Shown here: piece by piece, positions 62,291 to 64,000 of the stretch
Numbering within the stretch: position 1 is the first letter of the stretch
How the letters are laid out: each line of letters begins with the position of its first letter
Position numbers and translations under genes: made by a program
Notes under the pieces: generated by a model
Database searches by the model: none
Seen by the model: only the letters and a program-made list of their open reading frames with translations
What the model was told of the DNA's origin: nothing
From: JBEKCD01 sp050015055
GTDB taxonomy: Archaea > Thermoproteota > Bathyarchaeia > Bathyarchaeales > Bathycorpusculaceae
DNA: 64,000 nucleotides
Assembly (NCBI GenBank): GCA_050015055.1
Contig: JBEKCD010000005.1
Coordinates: 124,001-188,000 of the forward strand
Direction: 5' to 3'

Positions 62291-62682
62291 AAGCCATCAT
62301 CCTAGAACTGTTCTTAGCGCGAGCTGGTGGGCATTCTCTTCTCACTACAATCCAAAAAGAACTATCAGGATATTTCAAAGTACTCTGCAAAAACGCGTGC
62401 GTTTCTGTTTGTGAGGAAAAGGGTAGAGGGAGAAAGGAGAAGGGAGTTCTACCGTTTCCTCACACCCATGAAGAACTATTGAGAAAACATGCTCTTTATC
62501 CTATGTTTTTGTACAACTGTTCTAAACTCTAGAACAGACTCTCCTTCTTCAGTTTGTGATGTGCTCAACTAATCATAGCGCGCGCTGTTCAATAGCTCAG
62601 GTCGGAACCAACACATGAACTTGGCAAAGCCAGGAGCTTGAGATACTTCGCTTGCTGATTTAGGAGCACGCACACGCGCCAA
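62291..62682. other. no gene recognised; contains a hairpin
   Basis: About 390 bases between convergent genes. CTGTTCTA-AACTC-TAGAACAG (62517-62537) is a perfect 8-base inverted repeat. It could be a bidirectional terminator, or a site for the protein that reads the TAGAACA half-sites elsewhere in the window. Confidence 0.45.
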
Positions 62683-63267
62683 TCAGTGCTTTCCTAAAAC
62701 TACTGATATCGACCTCATCCAAGTTTCATGGACTTCTGCGTTGTCGTATCCCATGATTAGGTTTACCCATATTCCGGTGAAGAGCGCATCGATGAGCTGC
62801 GCCATGATGCGAGGGTCGGCGTCAGTCCTGATGCTGCCTTTTTCCATGAGGTTCTGTACGAATTCGCGTATTACTTCGACGTCTTTTTCGTGGTCTTCTC
62901 TTACGATTTTTCTCATGTCTTTGTCGTGTGAAGCTAGAGCGAAGATTTCAAAGGATGTGTGAATGAATTCATGATATTTTTCAGTCATCAACTTGTAGGC
63001 TTTCTCCATGGTCTGCACGTAGTCTTGGCTGTCGAGTGATTTGCAGAGAATCTCTCGCAGGATTTGGTGGTTGGATTGGAAGATTTCTTTGAGGATGTCA
63101 TCCTTGCTCTTGAAGTATGAGTAGAGTGCGCCTTTGCTTACCCCTAGTTCTTTGGCGATATCGCCCATAGTTGTGCCTCGATAACCGTTTTTTGAGAAGA
63201 TATCGAGAGCGGTTTGGATAATTTTGGATATAACTGCTTTCTTGTACTCAAGAATCATTTTCGGCAT
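62683..63267 (-). CDS. TetR-family transcriptional regulator
   Basis: 194 residues from ATG 63267 (the frame is open upstream, but MPKMILEYKKAVISKIIQTA fits the family start). The HTH is TTMGDIAKELGVSKGALYSYFKSKDD (residues about 29-54). The C-terminal ligand domain has the usual helices. Divergent from a small ORF and an ABC-exporter ATPase, so it probably represses that export operon until a ligand binds. Confidence 0.9.
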   Translation of the reverse strand: MPKMILEYKKAVISKIIQTALDIFSKNGYRGTTMGDIAKELGVSKGALYSYFKSKDDILKEIFQSNHQILREILCKSLDSQDYVQTMEKAYKLMTEKYHEFIHTSFEIFALASHDKDMRKIVREDHEKDVEVIREFVQNLMEKGSIRTDADPRIMAQLIDALFTGIWVNLIMGYDNAEVHETWMRSISVVLGKH

Positions 63268-63328
63268 GCGGAGACCATTGTTATTATAAAGCTGGTTCAA
63301 CGATTTAAAAGTTGCTTTTGCGACGGCA

Positions 63329-63376
63329 AGTTTATTAATAGGATTTGGGTTACTAAACTGACTAAGAGTCAAATAA
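63329..63376 (+). promoter_or_regulatory. probable promoter and TetR operator of the ABC-exporter operon
   Basis: TATA-like TTTATTAATA (63329-63338) is followed by ACTAAACTGACTAAG and the inverted repeat GACT-AAG-AGTC, placed at the expected transcription start. Such a site would block transcription when occupied. Confidence 0.45.
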
Positions 63377-63401
63377 GAATCTTTCAGGAGGTAACAAGAA
63401 C

Positions 63402-63551
63402 ATGAGTGTGATCTTCCAAGAGACTCAGAGTCTGAAAAATCAGTCATTTTCTCCTACTATTCTTGAAAAAAGGGATTGCCCTGACAACATGACCTGTTTC
63501 GATTTTGGTTCAAGCATAGCTACGCGCCACAAAGAGGAGGCGAATGTTTAG
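63402..63551 (+). CDS. small leader-type ORF before the ABC ATPase
   Basis: 49 residues. A strong ribosome-binding site AGGAGGT (63387-63393) lies 8 bases before the ATG. The peptide has two Cys residues (RDCPDNMTCFDFG) and no known domain. Its stop overlaps the ABC-gene start region (ATGTTTAG), so it is translationally coupled to the exporter. It may be a leader peptide or a small partner protein. Confidence 0.5.
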   Translation: MSVIFQETQSLKNQSFSPTILEKRDCPDNMTCFDFGSSIATRHKEEANV

Positions 63552-64000
63552 CATGTCCGACATCATTTCGGTCGAAAACCTTGTGGAAGTCTACGCCGAC
63601 GGCACGAAGGCAGTCGACGGAATCTCTTTCAAGGTGAGAGAAGGCGAGTTCTTCGGGTTTCTAGGTCCGAATGGTGCGGGGAAGAGCACCACGATTAAGG
63701 TTCTTACGTCGCTCCTCAGGAAGACTTCTGGTCGGGTGTCTGTTGCTGGTTATGATTTGGACGTGTCGCCTGGGGAGATTCGAAAGGTTATCGGTGTGCT
63801 GAGCCAAGAGACGATTGTGGACGTTGACCTCACTGGAAGGGAGAATCTTCGGCTTCAAGGCCGTCTGGAGCAGATGCGCGGCAGCATACTTGAGAACCGC
63901 GTTAACGAGCTGTTGAAGATGGTGCAACTGGAGGATTTCGCAGAGAAGGCTGCTGGCCGATATTCAGGAGGAATGAAGAAGAGGCTGGACCTAGCTTCGG
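63544..64000 (+). CDS. ABC-2 type exporter ATPase, N-terminal part (cut by window edge)
   Basis: 152 residues visible; start ATG 63544 or ATG 63553. Walker A is GPNGAGKSTT, the Q-loop GVLSQETIVD, and the signature motif YSGGMKKRLDLA is reached just before the edge. The sequence is of the DrrA/CcmA kind (drug or lipid export). Walker B and the permease lie beyond the window. Confidence 0.92.
   Translation, partial: MFSMSDIISVENLVEVYADGTKAVDGISFKVREGEFFGFLGPNGAGKSTTIKVLTSLLRKTSGRVSVAGYDLDVSPGEIRKVIGVLSQETIVDVDLTGRENLRLQGRLEQMRGSILENRVNELLKMVQLEDFAEKAAGRYSGGMKKRLDLAS

Noticed and set aside
62517..62537. Perfect 8-base hairpin as an operator
   Set aside because: It lies between convergent genes, where a terminator is the simpler reading; kept only as a note in the feature list.

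Overview
The window is archaeal. It carries archaeal/eukaryal-type ribosomal proteins (S19e, L39e, L31e, L18Ae/LX, L21e, the P0/P1 stalk), aIF6, Spt5, prefoldin, Rpb4, RNase P protein 4, a splicing endonuclease, two tRNA genes with non-canonical D-loop introns, TATA-box promoters (several apparently leaderless) and isoprenoid-lipid genes (a mevalonate-pathway decarboxylase and a UbiA prenyltransferase). Gene order and protein style suggest a TACK-group archaeon of the Bathyarchaeia kind. That placement is an inference from memory, not a computed phylogeny.

Layout. 0-3.6 kb is an accessory cluster of secreted and membrane small proteins, an acyltransferase and a two-domain winged-helix regulator; four of its promoters share one almost invariant upstream element. 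3.6-5.6 kb is an integration scar: tRNA-Arg and tRNA-Leu with integrase relics, then a membrane gene interrupted by one amber codon. 5.8-9.2 kb holds a cupin, a membrane-anchored cyclophilin with a decayed partial copy of itself, and two copies of a novel dispersed repeat. 9.3-9.9 kb has RNase P protein 4 and a CRM-domain protein. 10.2-12.6 kb is a solute-binding protein with a dockerin-like tail.

12.8-16.6 kb is a compact translation and secretion operon (S19e-PDCD5-L39e-L31e-aIF6-LX-prefoldin alpha-FtsY). It is followed by an atypical carbamoyltransferase, D-aminoacyl-tRNA deacylase, and the SecE-Spt5-L11-L1-P0-P1 block. 22.6-34.6 kb is housekeeping: isoprenoid decarboxylase, cohesin membrane protein, SPOUT methylase, PGI/PMI, inositol-phosphate synthase, GlyRS, PhoU-like protein, EndA, thioredoxin-like protein, sugar nucleotidyltransferase and UbiA. 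34.6-49.7 kb is a second accessory region. It holds the third repeat copy, a kinase-like relic, a wHTH membrane regulator and two surface-protein genes sharing an operator, a NosD-like dockerin protein, a patch of duplicated gene ends, a 1166-residue STAND/TPR/KaiC-like protein, AsnRS, and a 1.5-kb segment bounded by inverted repeats. 49.7-62.3 kb returns to housekeeping: acetyl-CoA synthetase with an acetate transporter, a P-type Ca-ATPase, the HemK2-KsgA-DUF655-Rpb4-L21e-Pus10-SRP54 run, a PAC2 protein and Hsp20. The window ends in a TetR/ABC-exporter locus cut by the edge.

How it fits together. SecE, FtsY and SRP54 form the targeting route that the many secreted proteins here would use. 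EndA is the enzyme expected to remove the two tRNA introns. Acetyl-CoA synthetase plus SatP suggest acetate uptake and activation. A cohesin-bearing membrane protein and two dockerin-bearing secreted proteins suggest non-covalent display of proteins on the cell surface.
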